A stretch of DNA of 15,536 bases, from contig DASUKA010000174.1 in assembly GCA_036278935.1 (NCBI GenBank), positions 1 through 15,536 of the forward strand. The letters are read 5' to 3'. How positions within the stretch are numbered: the first letter of the stretch is position 1; each line of letters begins with the position of its first letter. The notes below the pieces were generated by a model that saw only the letters and a program-made list of their open reading frames with translations, was not told the origin of the DNA and made no database searches. Made by a program: the position numbers and the translations under genes. Of this stretch, positions 7,236-14,648 are shown one piece after another. The DNA comes from DASSNR01 sp036278935 (GTDB taxonomy: Bacteria; Gemmatimonadota; Gemmatimonadetes; Gemmatimonadales; Gemmatimonadaceae).

Positions 7236-7637
7236 ATGCGATCGATCGCGTTGTCACTCGCGCTCACCATTCTCCTGTTGGGATGTGGTGGACACGAACA
7301 GCAGACTCCGGCGGATTCCGCGGCCAATACGGCCGCTGACACCGCGCCCGCGCTGGACACCGCGCAGGCGCCGCCGGCCATGTCGGATACCATGCGGGCT
7401 GACAGCACGAGTGGAGCCGCGGGCACCGCCGCCAAGCGCAGAACGCCGGCGGCTACGTCCCCGGCGCGACGTCAGTCGCAGCCGCAGAAGCAACAGCAGA
7501 AGGCCGATACGACGGACACCACAACTCGTCGCACGTTCAAGAAACCCGAGATTCGCCCGCGATACCCGGCGGTCGACCGCACGCCGCGCACCGATACCGG
7601 TGCTCGGAAGGACACGTCCAAAGCGAGCCGGGACTGA
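7236..7637 (+). CDS. Small Thr/Ala/Lys-rich lipoprotein
   Basis: The 133-residue product has a type II signal peptide with the lipobox L-L-G-C and the lipidated Cys at residue 17. The mature part is low in hydrophobic residues and rich in Ala, Thr, Asp, Arg and Gln, with repeated DTA/DTT motifs. This is typical of a disordered surface or periplasmic lipoprotein. No enzymatic domain is visible. The ATG at 7236 is chosen because GGAGG lies 5 nt upstream and the signal peptide begins there; the longer in-frame extension overlaps the peptidase gene. It ends only 5 nt from the stop of the convergent hydrogenase-like gene, leaving no room for a classical terminator. Confidence 0.75.
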   Translation: MRSIALSLALTILLLGCGGHEQQTPADSAANTAADTAPALDTAQAPPAMSDTMRADSTSGAAGTAAKRRTPAATSPARRQSQPQKQQQKADTTDTTTRRTFKKPEIRPRYPAVDRTPRTDTGARKDTSKASRD

Positions 7638-7642
7638 CTGCG

Positions 7643-8854
7643 CTACATCAGGGCCTCGGCCGCCAACCCGGCTGCCGGCCGGCGGCTCCCCAGGCTTCGC
7701 TCCGCCGCCGATGAGGCGATAGGCGGCGCGTCGTTCGCCACTCGCACCTGCTCCACCTCGCTGGGCGTACCCGGCGCGCGTCGCTGCGCCAGATACGCGC
7801 GCGGCACGATGCGACCATCCGCCCTGCGCACCTGCGGCACCTGCGCCGCTGGCCGCCGCGCGCGCGCCGGCCGCCGACGACGGTGACGGTGCGCCATCGC
7901 TGGACCGGCGGTGGCGCCGGAGGGCGCAAGCACGCGGGAGGTGGACTGGTCGCACTCCTCGTGGCTGCGGGTGGACCGTGGGGGCAGCGGGCGATCCAGG
8001 TCGATCTGCACTCGCGCATCGATCACCTCGCCCGGCGCGCGCGGCGGCTCCGACACCATCACCGCGGCACGTGCCTCGCCGACGGGAAGGTCCGCCGCGC
8101 CGCTGCACGGGCAGTGCAGACGCGGTGCGAGGTCCACCACTGCCGGCTCGCCGGACAGCAGCTGCTCGGCCAGCTGCGCCCGGTAATCCTCCGCAGTGAG
8201 CTCCGCCAGCGCACGGCCGCGGCCGTGCGCGGCAAGCCACGTGGGGGCCGGCGCTCCACCGGGCAGCGAATAGAACCGCCGCCGATCGGGCGGCAGCACG
8301 GATTCAAACAGCAATGGTTGCTCCGCGACGGCGATGCCTCGATCCGCGAGCTCCGAAAGGAACTCAGCCGGGGAGCGGTGCACGTCGATGTCGGGTGGGA
8401 GGGCCGACGGACAGTTTCCCACGTAGGTAATGTGCAGCGTGACGTCCGCGTGGAGCGCGCGCAGATAGCGCGCCGCGGCGATCGGTGGGGCGACGACCGG
8501 GACGAGGAACGGCGTGAGCTCGGAGTCCAGAACCCGGGCGGCCACCAGTGGGCATGTGCACAGGATGGCGGGCTCGCTCCCGCGCGCGGCGAGATCGTGC
8601 ACGCAGCGCGCGGCTACCAGCTCGTCGCCCCAGCTGGCCGGAATGGCGGCCGCGTAGCCGGCGGCCATGCACGCATGCGTCACCTGGACCGCCGTGGCCG
8701 GGAGGGCCGCGAGGATGGCATCTGTGCCCAGGATCACAACGGCGGTGGTGTTTGGAGCGTCCTTGGGCAACGGGCGGGGGGCCAGGGGTGGTGATGAGGG
8801 AGCCGGGCGAATGATCGTTAAAAATGCTTTAGGGGATAGCTGGCTGTCCAGCAC
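7643..8854 (-). CDS. Degenerate [FeFe]-hydrogenase-like protein
   Basis: Residues about 35-255 resemble the iron-hydrogenase large-subunit C-terminal fold. They run from an entry strand TAVVILGTDAILAALP, through helices with PASWGDELVAARC, to the L1-like AILCTCPLVAARVL (Cys99, Cys101), then PFLVPVVAPPIAAARYL, the L2-like TYVGNCPSALPPDID (Cys148), and RRRFYSLPGGAP. A LHCPCSGA segment (Cys248, Cys250) lies where the family has its last cluster motif. The full H-cluster set is not conserved and the N-terminal ferredoxin domains are absent, so hydrogen turnover is unlikely; an Fe-S-binding sensory or structural role is an inference. Residues 280-403 are Arg/Pro/Ala-rich and probably disordered. 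The start is uncertain: GTG at 8854 has no ribosome-binding site, and a TTG at 8770 or later starts are possible. It is divergent from a Crp/Fnr regulator. Confidence 0.5.
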   Translation of the reverse strand: MLDSQLSPKAFLTIIRPAPSSPPLAPRPLPKDAPNTTAVVILGTDAILAALPATAVQVTHACMAAGYAAAIPASWGDELVAARCVHDLAARGSEPAILCTCPLVAARVLDSELTPFLVPVVAPPIAAARYLRALHADVTLHITYVGNCPSALPPDIDVHRSPAEFLSELADRGIAVAEQPLLFESVLPPDRRRFYSLPGGAPAPTWLAAHGRGRALAELTAEDYRAQLAEQLLSGEPAVVDLAPRLHCPCSGAADLPVGEARAAVMVSEPPRAPGEVIDARVQIDLDRPLPPRSTRSHEECDQSTSRVLAPSGATAGPAMAHRHRRRRPARARRPAAQVPQVRRADGRIVPRAYLAQRRAPGTPSEVEQVRVANDAPPIASSAAERSLGSRRPAAGLAAEALM

Positions 8855-8881
8855 GGCCCATTCATTGCGGAGAATCGCCGG

Positions 8882-9688
8882 GTGAGACTCTCTTCACGAG
8901 CAACGCCACGAGCGTTCATCGCCGTTCTTCGACGTCAGGGCAGGGCTGGGGCAGTGTTTGACGTACCGTTGAAAGGAATTTCGCGCCTCTCGCCGGAGCA
9001 ACGCGAGGCAATTGCCGCTTTCGGAGCGCGTACCACATGGCCCGCCGGCTTTACGGTGTACGAGCGGGGCGCTCCCGCCGATGGCATCTTCATCGTCCTC
9101 CGCGGCCAGATCGTATTGCGGAATCAGGTTGGCGCCGGCCGCAGCTTCGTTCCGTGGGTGGCCATGGCCGGAGAGACGTTCGGCGCCGAGGGGCTCGATC
9201 GCGACGCCTGCTTCGCGAGCCACGCACGCGCGGAGGAGGAGAGCGAGACGCTGCATCTGAGAAGTACGCGCTTCAGCGCGCTGTTGCGCGAGCAGCCTTC
9301 GCACGCGCTTGCGCTCATTCGCCAGATGGTCGCTGAGCGCACCGCCTTGTTGGAGAAGTTCGGCCAGCACGCGACGCTCACGGTGGAGCAGCGGCTCATT
9401 GCCGCGCTCATCCGGATGGCGCAGAACCATGCGGACGGCGTCGGCAACTCCGGCGTTGCGCGCACCACCGTTCCGCGCCGCCTGCTCGGCGAGCTGGTGG
9501 GAGCCACGCGCGAATCCATTTCGCTCGTCCTCGGCCGGCTCACGGCGGACGGCCTTATCGAACGCGATGGCAACGGACTCGTCATCACTGATGTTCGCCG
9601 GCTCGCCGCCCGGCTGTACGAGGCGAACAGCGGTGCGACGAGCATCGCCGTGTTCGACGAGCGTCGCCCGCCCGGACTCGCGCTCTGA
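8882..9688 (+). CDS. Crp/Fnr-family transcriptional regulator
   Basis: The 268-residue protein has a cyclic-nucleotide-binding-type beta-roll (about 35-130, with APADGIFIVLRGQIVLRNQ), a long dimerisation helix (about 137-165) and a C-terminal winged helix (about 165-240). The recognition helix reads ELVGATRESISLVLGRL. It lacks the N-terminal cysteine cluster of FNR (its only Cys is residue 110), so oxygen sensing by a 4Fe-4S cluster is unlikely. Its ligand is unknown. In the recognition helix the Glu and Ser match FNR, but the DNA-contacting Arg after the Ser is Leu. The GTG at 8882 has GGAG 9 nt upstream; a second in-frame GTG at 8954 is an alternative. It probably controls the divergent hydrogenase-like gene or itself. 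Confidence 0.88.
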   Translation: MRLSSRATPRAFIAVLRRQGRAGAVFDVPLKGISRLSPEQREAIAAFGARTTWPAGFTVYERGAPADGIFIVLRGQIVLRNQVGAGRSFVPWVAMAGETFGAEGLDRDACFASHARAEEESETLHLRSTRFSALLREQPSHALALIRQMVAERTALLEKFGQHATLTVEQRLIAALIRMAQNHADGVGNSGVARTTVPRRLLGELVGATRESISLVLGRLTADGLIERDGNGLVITDVRRLAARLYEANSGATSIAVFDERRPPGLAL

Positions 9689-9781
9689 TCCGCGCGCGCC
9701 GCGTGGGCAACGCACCGCCATCTCGCCCGCGCGGCCTCGAGTCGCTTGTGCCGTACCGGCACGCGATGCACGATTCTGGCG

Positions 9782-10708
9782 ATGCTTCTCCTCATCGCTG
9801 TCGTGCTCGCCGGCGCCATCCTCTGGCGCGCACTCGCGTCCCGCCGTACTGAGCGCCGCACGGCCGCACGCCTGCCACTCGGCGCCAACGGGATCATTCC
9901 CGGTGCCGCGCCAATCGATCTCCCTACGGCGGATGCACGATATGGGGTGCTCCTCCTGCATGGCTTTGGCGATACCCCACAGGCGCTCGCGCCGCTCGCG
10001 CACGCCCTCAGCGCACGCGGATACGGTGTGCTGGCCCCGCTGCTACCGGGGCATGGACGGACCGTGCGCGACTTTGCCGCGTCGGATGCCGACCGGTGGA
10101 TCACGGCGGCACGCTCGGCACTCACGGCGATGCGCGGGCGATATGAGCGCGTCGGCCTCGTGGGGCTCTCCATGGGTGGCGCACTCGCCGCCGTGGTCGC
10201 CTCGGGAGATGCGGAGCTGCCCGCGCTCATCCTCCTTGCCCCGTACGTGGATGCGCCCCCGGTCATCCGCGTGCTCGCGCGTCTGTCTCCCCTGGTGCGC
10301 ATCGTGACTCCCTATCTGAGCGCGGATGACACGCGCTCGATCCACGATCCCGTCGCACGCGCGCGGAGCCTGGCGTATCGCGCAACGCCGCCGCGCCTGC
10401 TGGGCGAGCTCGTACGGCTCGCCGATCGCGCCCGCGATTCGCTCCCCGGCATCACGGCGCCGACGCTCATCATGCAGTCGCGTCAGGACAATCGCATCGC
10501 GCCGGCCGTCGCCGAGCATGCGTTGCGTGCACTCGGCGCTCGTACCAAGCGTCTCGAATGGCTCGAGGGATGCGGTCACGTGGTGACGGTGGATTTCTGC
10601 CGCGAACGCGTTGCCGTGTGCGTGGGCGAGTGGCTGGAGGCGTTCATCGATGCGCGGGGCGATTCGCGCCAGGCATCGGCGCCCCAGGGCGAACGCGGTA
10701 TTCCATGA
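9782..10708 (+). CDS. Membrane-anchored alpha/beta hydrolase (monoacylglycerol lipase/carboxylesterase type)
   Basis: The 308-residue product begins with a single hydrophobic anchor or uncleaved signal (MLLLIAVVLAGAILWRAL). A serine-hydrolase domain follows: VLLLHGFGDTP supplies the oxyanion-hole HG motif, the nucleophile is Ser130 in GLSMGG, the acid is Asp236 in SRQDNRIAP, and the base is His266 in GCGHVVTVD. The layout resembles the Est30/monoglyceride-lipase group, which cleaves short or medium acyl esters, with a cap at about residues 160-215. I use the ATG at 9782, where the anchor begins. A TTG at 9746 would add 12 residues and neither has a clear ribosome-binding site. The next gene is convergent. 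Confidence 0.87.
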   Translation: MLLLIAVVLAGAILWRALASRRTERRTAARLPLGANGIIPGAAPIDLPTADARYGVLLLHGFGDTPQALAPLAHALSARGYGVLAPLLPGHGRTVRDFAASDADRWITAARSALTAMRGRYERVGLVGLSMGGALAAVVASGDAELPALILLAPYVDAPPVIRVLARLSPLVRIVTPYLSADDTRSIHDPVARARSLAYRATPPRLLGELVRLADRARDSLPGITAPTLIMQSRQDNRIAPAVAEHALRALGARTKRLEWLEGCGHVVTVDFCRERVAVCVGEWLEAFIDARGDSRQASAPQGERGIP

Positions 10709-10779
10709 AGGGTGCGGAAGGGTGCGCGATAGCGACGCAGCAGACCGCCGACCGCCGGCGACCGCGATGGCGCGTCACA

Positions 10780-11799
10780 CTACGGGATGAGCGCCGGGCG
10801 AACGCGCGTCTCGCCCGCCGTGAGAATCCAGAGGTGCGGCCCAGGAAGGCGAGCGCGTTCCCAGGCCACGCGCAGCCGCTTGGGCGGCTCATCCAGCGGC
10901 TCGGTGGTGAGCTTGAACGTCCCCCAGTGGATGGGCACCATCACACACCGGCGCGCCGCCTCCGCGTGCGACGAGCCCAGCGCCTCGAACGCTGCCACCG
11001 CCTCTTCCGGATCCATGTGGACCGGCCGCATGAACCACCGCGGCTCGTAGGCGCCGATCGGAAGAATGGAGACATCGAACGGACCATACCGCTGGCCGAT
11101 CTCGTGGAACTCCGGGTGGTAGCCGGTGTCGCCGCCAAAGAACATTCGCCGTCCACCAACCTCCACCACCCAGCTGCACCAGAGCGTTGCGTCGCGATCG
11201 CGTAATCCGCGGCCACTGAAATGCTGCGCCGGCCCGCAGGCCACGTGCGCATCGTGCGTGCGGGTCTCCTGCCACCAGTCGAGCTCTGTCATCTCCGCAA
11301 CGCCGCGCGTCTCCAGAAAGTCTGCCACACCGAGCGGAGCGAACCAGTGCGCCGTCGGATGCGCGGTCGCGAGCCGACGCACCGTGCGGTCGTCCAGATG
11401 ATCGTAGTGATTGTGTGAGATGAGCACGAGATCGATCGGCGGCAGCGCCTCGAAATCGACGCCGGGCTCGATTTTCCGCCGGGGACCGATCAGGGCGAAG
11501 GGAGAGGCCCGCTCGCTCCACACGGGGTCGGTCAGCACGTTCCGCCCGCCAATCTGCACGAGGCAGCTGGAGTGCCCCACCCACGTGACCGTCACCAGGT
11601 TGGATGCGGCCCTCGGCACGGCGAACGATGGCGCCACAGGCGTGCGGGGTGCCGGAGCGGCGCGCTGGATCGCGGCCCCGCGCCGTGCCAGGCGGTCGCG
11701 GATCATCCAGCGAAGAACGCCCGCGAATCCGTGCTGAGCCGCATCGGGCCAGGGGTTCCGGAATCCGCCGCCGGGGCGGTGGTGCGAGGGGAGGGTCAC
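10780..11799 (-). CDS. NAPE-PLD-like metallo-beta-lactamase-fold hydrolase
   Basis: The 339-residue product carries all metal ligands of the metallo-beta-lactamase fold: SHNHYDHLD (His129, His131, Asp133, His134), His193 (PAQHFSGRG), Asp224 (GGDTGYH) and His291 (PIHWGTF). The phrases FRNPW, VTWVGHSS, LTDPVWSERASP, PIGAYEPRWFM and HMDPEEAV match the N-acyl-phosphatidylethanolamine phospholipase D group rather than beta-lactamases. The eukaryotic enzyme releases N-acylethanolamines and phosphatidic acid; the bacterial substrate is not established. There is no clear signal peptide, so a cytoplasmic or membrane-associated location is likely. The GTG at 11799 is the only start that keeps FRNPW, since an in-frame stop lies just upstream. 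It converges with the alpha/beta hydrolase gene, and the two may both act on lipid esters. Confidence 0.92.
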   Translation of the reverse strand: MTLPSHHRPGGGFRNPWPDAAQHGFAGVLRWMIRDRLARRGAAIQRAAPAPRTPVAPSFAVPRAASNLVTVTWVGHSSCLVQIGGRNVLTDPVWSERASPFALIGPRRKIEPGVDFEALPPIDLVLISHNHYDHLDDRTVRRLATAHPTAHWFAPLGVADFLETRGVAEMTELDWWQETRTHDAHVACGPAQHFSGRGLRDRDATLWCSWVVEVGGRRMFFGGDTGYHPEFHEIGQRYGPFDVSILPIGAYEPRWFMRPVHMDPEEAVAAFEALGSSHAEAARRCVMVPIHWGTFKLTTEPLDEPPKRLRVAWERARLPGPHLWILTAGETRVRPALIP

Positions 11800-11930
11800 C
11801 GTGTGAGTCGGAAAGGAGGTGCGCGCAATCTATAAGCCGGGTGGTTGACGCCCCATGCTTTCCCTCCGGGAGGCGCAAACATTGCGCTTGGCCACCTACC
11901 CATCGTCTCCTGATTCTCCCATCATCCCTC

Positions 11931-13397
11931 ATGGCACATTCCGGTCTTACACATCCTACCGTGCACGCACCCGATTTCCCGCCCGGTCTCGACTGGATCA
12001 ATACCGGCGGAGCGGCACGGACGCTCGCGGATTTCCGCGGCGCGATCCTCCTGCTCGATTTCTGGACCTATGGCTGAATCAACTGCATCCATGTTCTCCC
12101 GCAGTTGCGGGAGCTCGAGCACCGCTACCCTGATACGGTCGCCATCATCGGCGTCGAAAGCGGGAAGTTCCACGCCGAACGGGTGACGAGCCGTGTGCGT
12201 GATGCCGCGCTCCGACTTGGCAACACGCACCCGATCGTCAACGACCGGCAGTTCCGCATCTGGCGCAGCTACGCGGTGAACGCGTGGCCCACACTTGTCG
12301 TCGTCGATCCGGACGGCCGCGTGCTCGGCACGCACGCCGGGGAGTTCACCGTCGAGATGCTCGCGCCGCTCATCGACCGGCTCATCGCCGACCATGCCGC
12401 GGCGGGCTCGCTGCAGCGCCGTGAGCGCGCGCCCATCGCGGATGCGCCCACCATGGCGCCCGGCGTGCTGCGCTACCCGGGGAAGCTCGCGGTGGACGGC
12501 ACCCGGATCGCGATCGCCGACAGCGGGCATCACCGTGTGCTCGTTGGGCGCCTGGATGCGGATGGCACGCGGGTGCACGTCGAGCGGGTGGCCGGCACCG
12601 GCACGGCGGGGTACGACGATGGTCCGCGCGGTGCGTTCGATTCGCCGCAGGGCGTGGTGTTCGGAAAGTTGCACCCCGACGGTGGTCCGCTCTACGTGGC
12701 CGATGCGGGAAGTCACACGATCCGCGCGGTGGAGCTGGACACGGGCGCCATCAGCACCATCGCCGGCACGGGCCACCAGCTCCGGAGCGCCGCGGACCGG
12801 CGGGCTGGCGCTCTGTCATCGCCCTGGGATCTCACTCTCGTGAACCACACGCTGTACATCGCCATGGCCGGCGTCCATCAGCTCTGGTCGCTCGACCTGC
12901 ACGGTGGCACGGCGCGTGTGCACAGTGGCACCGGCGCGGAAACCCTGGCGGACGGGCCGCACGACGCAGCGGCGCTCGCCCAGCCGATGGGCATCGACGC
13001 CATGGGAGATCGACTGTATTTCACCGACGCCGAGTCGAGCGCGGTGCGGTGGGCGGACGCCACGCCCGCCGGCACTGTTGGCACGATCGTGGGCACGGGT
13101 CTCTTCGATTTCGGGGACCAGGATGGGGTGGGGGACGACGTTCGCCTGCAGCATGCACAGGGGATCGCGTGGCATGCCCCGTCTGGACGGCTGCTCGTTG
13201 CCGATTCGTACAACGATGCGCTCAAGTGGATCGACCCCCGAACGCGGCGCGCCGTGTCGTGGGTGCGTGGCCTGCACGAGCCGGCGGGCGTGGCTTGCGG
13301 GGACCGGGCCGCCTACGTTGCCGACACGAACGCGCACCGGATCGTGAGAGTGGCGTACGACAGCGGCGCGGTGCAGGAGGTGGAGGTGGAAGAGTGA
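11931..13397 (+). CDS. Thioredoxin/NHL-repeat protein, probable selenoprotein (in-frame TGA at 12075-12077)
   Basis: Read through the TGA, this is a 488-residue protein of the NHLRC2 type. A thioredoxin-like domain (about 1-165) contains LLDFWTYG-U-INCIHVLP, with Sec49 and Cys52 forming UxxC, where relatives have CCINC. Its cis-proline motif is AWPTLVVVDPDG. A propeller of about six NHL blades follows (IADSGHHRVLV, VADAGSHTIRA, IAMAGVHQLW, FTDAESSAVRW, VADSYNDALKW, VADTNAHRIVR). Frame, domain order and length are intact on both sides of the TGA, and a SECIS-like hairpin follows it. The protein probably performs thiol/selenol redox chemistry; partner and location are unknown, and no signal peptide is seen. 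The ATG at 11931 lacks a clear Shine-Dalgarno but fits the N-terminus expected from relatives. The alternative is a recent nonsense mutation of a Cys codon. Conventional annotation would give a 48-residue stub plus an NHL protein starting at TTG 12105. Confidence 0.8.
12075..12113 (+). promoter_or_regulatory. Candidate Sec codon and bacterial SECIS element
   Basis: The UGA (12075-12077) is followed after 18 nt by a perfect 7-bp stem, CTCCCGC (12096-12102) with GCGGGAG (12107-12113), closed by the tetraloop AGUU (12103-12106). Known bacterial SECIS elements lie inside the coding region. Their small apical loop sits about 16-37 nt after the UGA and has a G among the first loop bases; the E. coli fdhF loop GGUC has G-U at its centre. 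Here the loop starts 25 nt after the UGA and has G-U at its centre. The stem would recruit SelB with Sec-tRNA. The hairpin is seen in the sequence; its function is inferred. Confidence 0.7.
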
Positions 13398-13548
13398 GAA
13401 GGCGAGGGTGTAAGGAGTAGGGTGTGGGGGGTAGGGCAACGGCATTCCGAGCGGCAGCGAGGAATCTGCTCTCCAGGCGAGGAGATTCCTCACTCGCTGC
13501 GCTCCCTACACCCCACACCCTACTCCCTATGCCCTCGCCTTCTCACTC
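13392..13548. repeat. 45-bp inverted-repeat element carrying the stops of two convergent genes
   Basis: The left arm (13392-13436) and the reverse complement of the right arm (13504-13548) agree at 41 of 45 positions, both beginning GAGTGAGAAGGCGAGGG. The 67-nt centre contains a second, imperfect palindrome around AGCGAGGAATCT (13457-13468) and AGATTCCTCACTCGCTGCGC (13483-13502). The stop of the thioredoxin/NHL gene (13395-13397) and that of the aldo/keto reductase gene (13527-13529) lie inside the arms, so the element supplies the last codons of both. It can fold into a very long hairpin and may act as a bidirectional terminator. The AGCGAGGAATCT-type core is familiar to me from dispersed intergenic repeats in several bacterial genomes. 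Confidence 0.8.
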
Positions 13549-14648
13549 CCCTCCAGATTCTCCTCCAGGTGCTTCACCGTCTTCATGCCTACGAGCGCCG
13601 AGCTCAGGACGGGGAGCGAGCGCACGAAGGCGATCGCACGTTGCGCGTCGGTCGCCAGACCGGGGATGGCCTGATGGAGCGCCGCGGGCAGCCCGGTATG
13701 CAGCGTGCCCTGCAACAGGGAGGCACTGGCCACCACCGCGATGCCGAGCTCCGTGGCGGCCTGCAGCAACGGGACCATACGGCCATCGTCGAGCCGCTGC
13801 GTGGGCGTTCGCACGGCCTCCGTGAACGCCAGATTCACCGGAAGCTGTACGACGCGGAAGTGGTGGTCATCGCCCCCCGCCTCGCGGGCGAGCGCGACCA
13901 GTGTCGCCAGGCTCAGATGGCCGCGCGCATCGGGCGCCACGCGGAAGCCGTTCCACGTCGAGCAGCCATAGCACGCGACCTCGCCGATGGCGCATCGCTC
14001 CTCGAGCAGCGCGAACGCGGCTCCCAGCCGATCGGCCAGCGCGGAGGCGGGAATGGCGTCCAGCTGCTGCTCGGGCGTATGCAGATAGTAGACGTCGATC
14101 GTGCGGAGGCCGAGGTTCGCGCGGCTGCGCGCGATCTGGTCAGCGAGGTAGGACGGCGCGAGGCAATGGGCGCCGGCGACCACGTCCTCGGGCGTCATGA
14201 CGCCACGGTCGAAGTACTCGCGCGTGACGTACTCCCAGTACTCCTCGCGCGAGGCGGGGGCGGTGTCGCGAAGCGGGATGTAGCCGCCCTTGGTGCAGAC
14301 GATGACTTCATCGCGGCTCGCCACCCCGCCACGGATCGCGCGCGCGAGCGCGCGCCCCACGACGCGCTCCGAGCGCTGGCACCGGTAATTGATCGCGGTG
14401 TCCAGCAGATTCACCCCGCGCTCGAGCGCCGCGCGCATGGTCGTTGCGTACCGGCGATCGTCATCATCGGAGCAATCGCCGAGGTAGGTGCCCATGCCAA
14501 TCGAGGAAACGCGGAGGCCACCATCGCCGAGCGGGCGATAGAAATCCTCCCGGTAGCGCGCGGCATGACGCGCAACCAGGCGGGCACTCCCTTCCGCCGT
14601 CGCGCGGCCCTCGAGTGGCAGCGGCGCGGCCTGTCGTCGGGCGCTCAC
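13527..14648 (-). CDS. Aldo/keto reductase family oxidoreductase
   Basis: The 373-residue protein has the TIM-barrel aldo/keto reductase pattern with its catalytic tetrad: Asp83 and Tyr88 (LLDTAINY), Lys120 (VCTKGGY) and His190 (YYLHTPEQQ). The family reduces carbonyls with NAD(P)H in the cytoplasm; the substrate cannot be read from the sequence. The insert after the Lys strand (about 122-170) is longer than in compact members. The start is placed at GTG 14648 because the domain (RPLGDGGLRVSSIGMGTYLG) begins about 38 residues later; the longer open frame to 14834 would overlap the divergent peptidase gene. A GAGGGG lies 14 nt upstream, farther than usual, so the start is tentative. The C-terminal residues EGSEKARA are encoded by the inverted-repeat element. 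Confidence 0.88.
   Translation of the reverse strand: MSARRQAAPLPLEGRATAEGSARLVARHAARYREDFYRPLGDGGLRVSSIGMGTYLGDCSDDDDRRYATTMRAALERGVNLLDTAINYRCQRSERVVGRALARAIRGGVASRDEVIVCTKGGYIPLRDTAPASREEYWEYVTREYFDRGVMTPEDVVAGAHCLAPSYLADQIARSRANLGLRTIDVYYLHTPEQQLDAIPASALADRLGAAFALLEERCAIGEVACYGCSTWNGFRVAPDARGHLSLATLVALAREAGGDDHHFRVVQLPVNLAFTEAVRTPTQRLDDGRMVPLLQAATELGIAVVASASLLQGTLHTGLPAALHQAIPGLATDAQRAIAFVRSLPVLSSALVGMKTVKHLEENLEGSEKARA

Noticed and set aside
9746..9781. An earlier TTG start for the alpha/beta hydrolase.
   Set aside because: It lacks a ribosome-binding site and would put polar residues before the membrane anchor, which begins naturally at ATG 9782.
11813..11820. A perfect AAGGAGGT ribosome-binding-like sequence on the plus strand.
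   Set aside because: No suitable start codon with an open frame follows within the usual distance. It overlaps the 5' leader of the minus-strand NAPE-PLD-like gene and is probably chance.
11863..11887. Two short palindromes (CCTCC-G-GGAGG and GCGCAA-ACA-TTGCGC) upstream of the selenoprotein candidate, possible operators.
   Set aside because: The arms are only 5-6 bp, which is expected often by chance in GC-rich DNA, and no promoter elements align with them.
12075..12077. The in-frame TGA as an ordinary nonsense mutation or sequencing error (pseudogene).
   Set aside because: It hits exactly the redox-active cysteine codon, no other lesion occurs in the remaining 440 codons, and a SECIS-like hairpin follows. 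It cannot be fully excluded without the Sec machinery, so the gene is kept at 0.8 rather than higher.
12105..13397. A separate NHL-repeat gene starting at TTG 12105.
   Set aside because: That start lies inside the conserved thioredoxin domain and the hairpin stem-loop, has no ribosome-binding site, and would discard the catalytic motif. The upstream 48 codons in the same frame encode the matching N-terminus.
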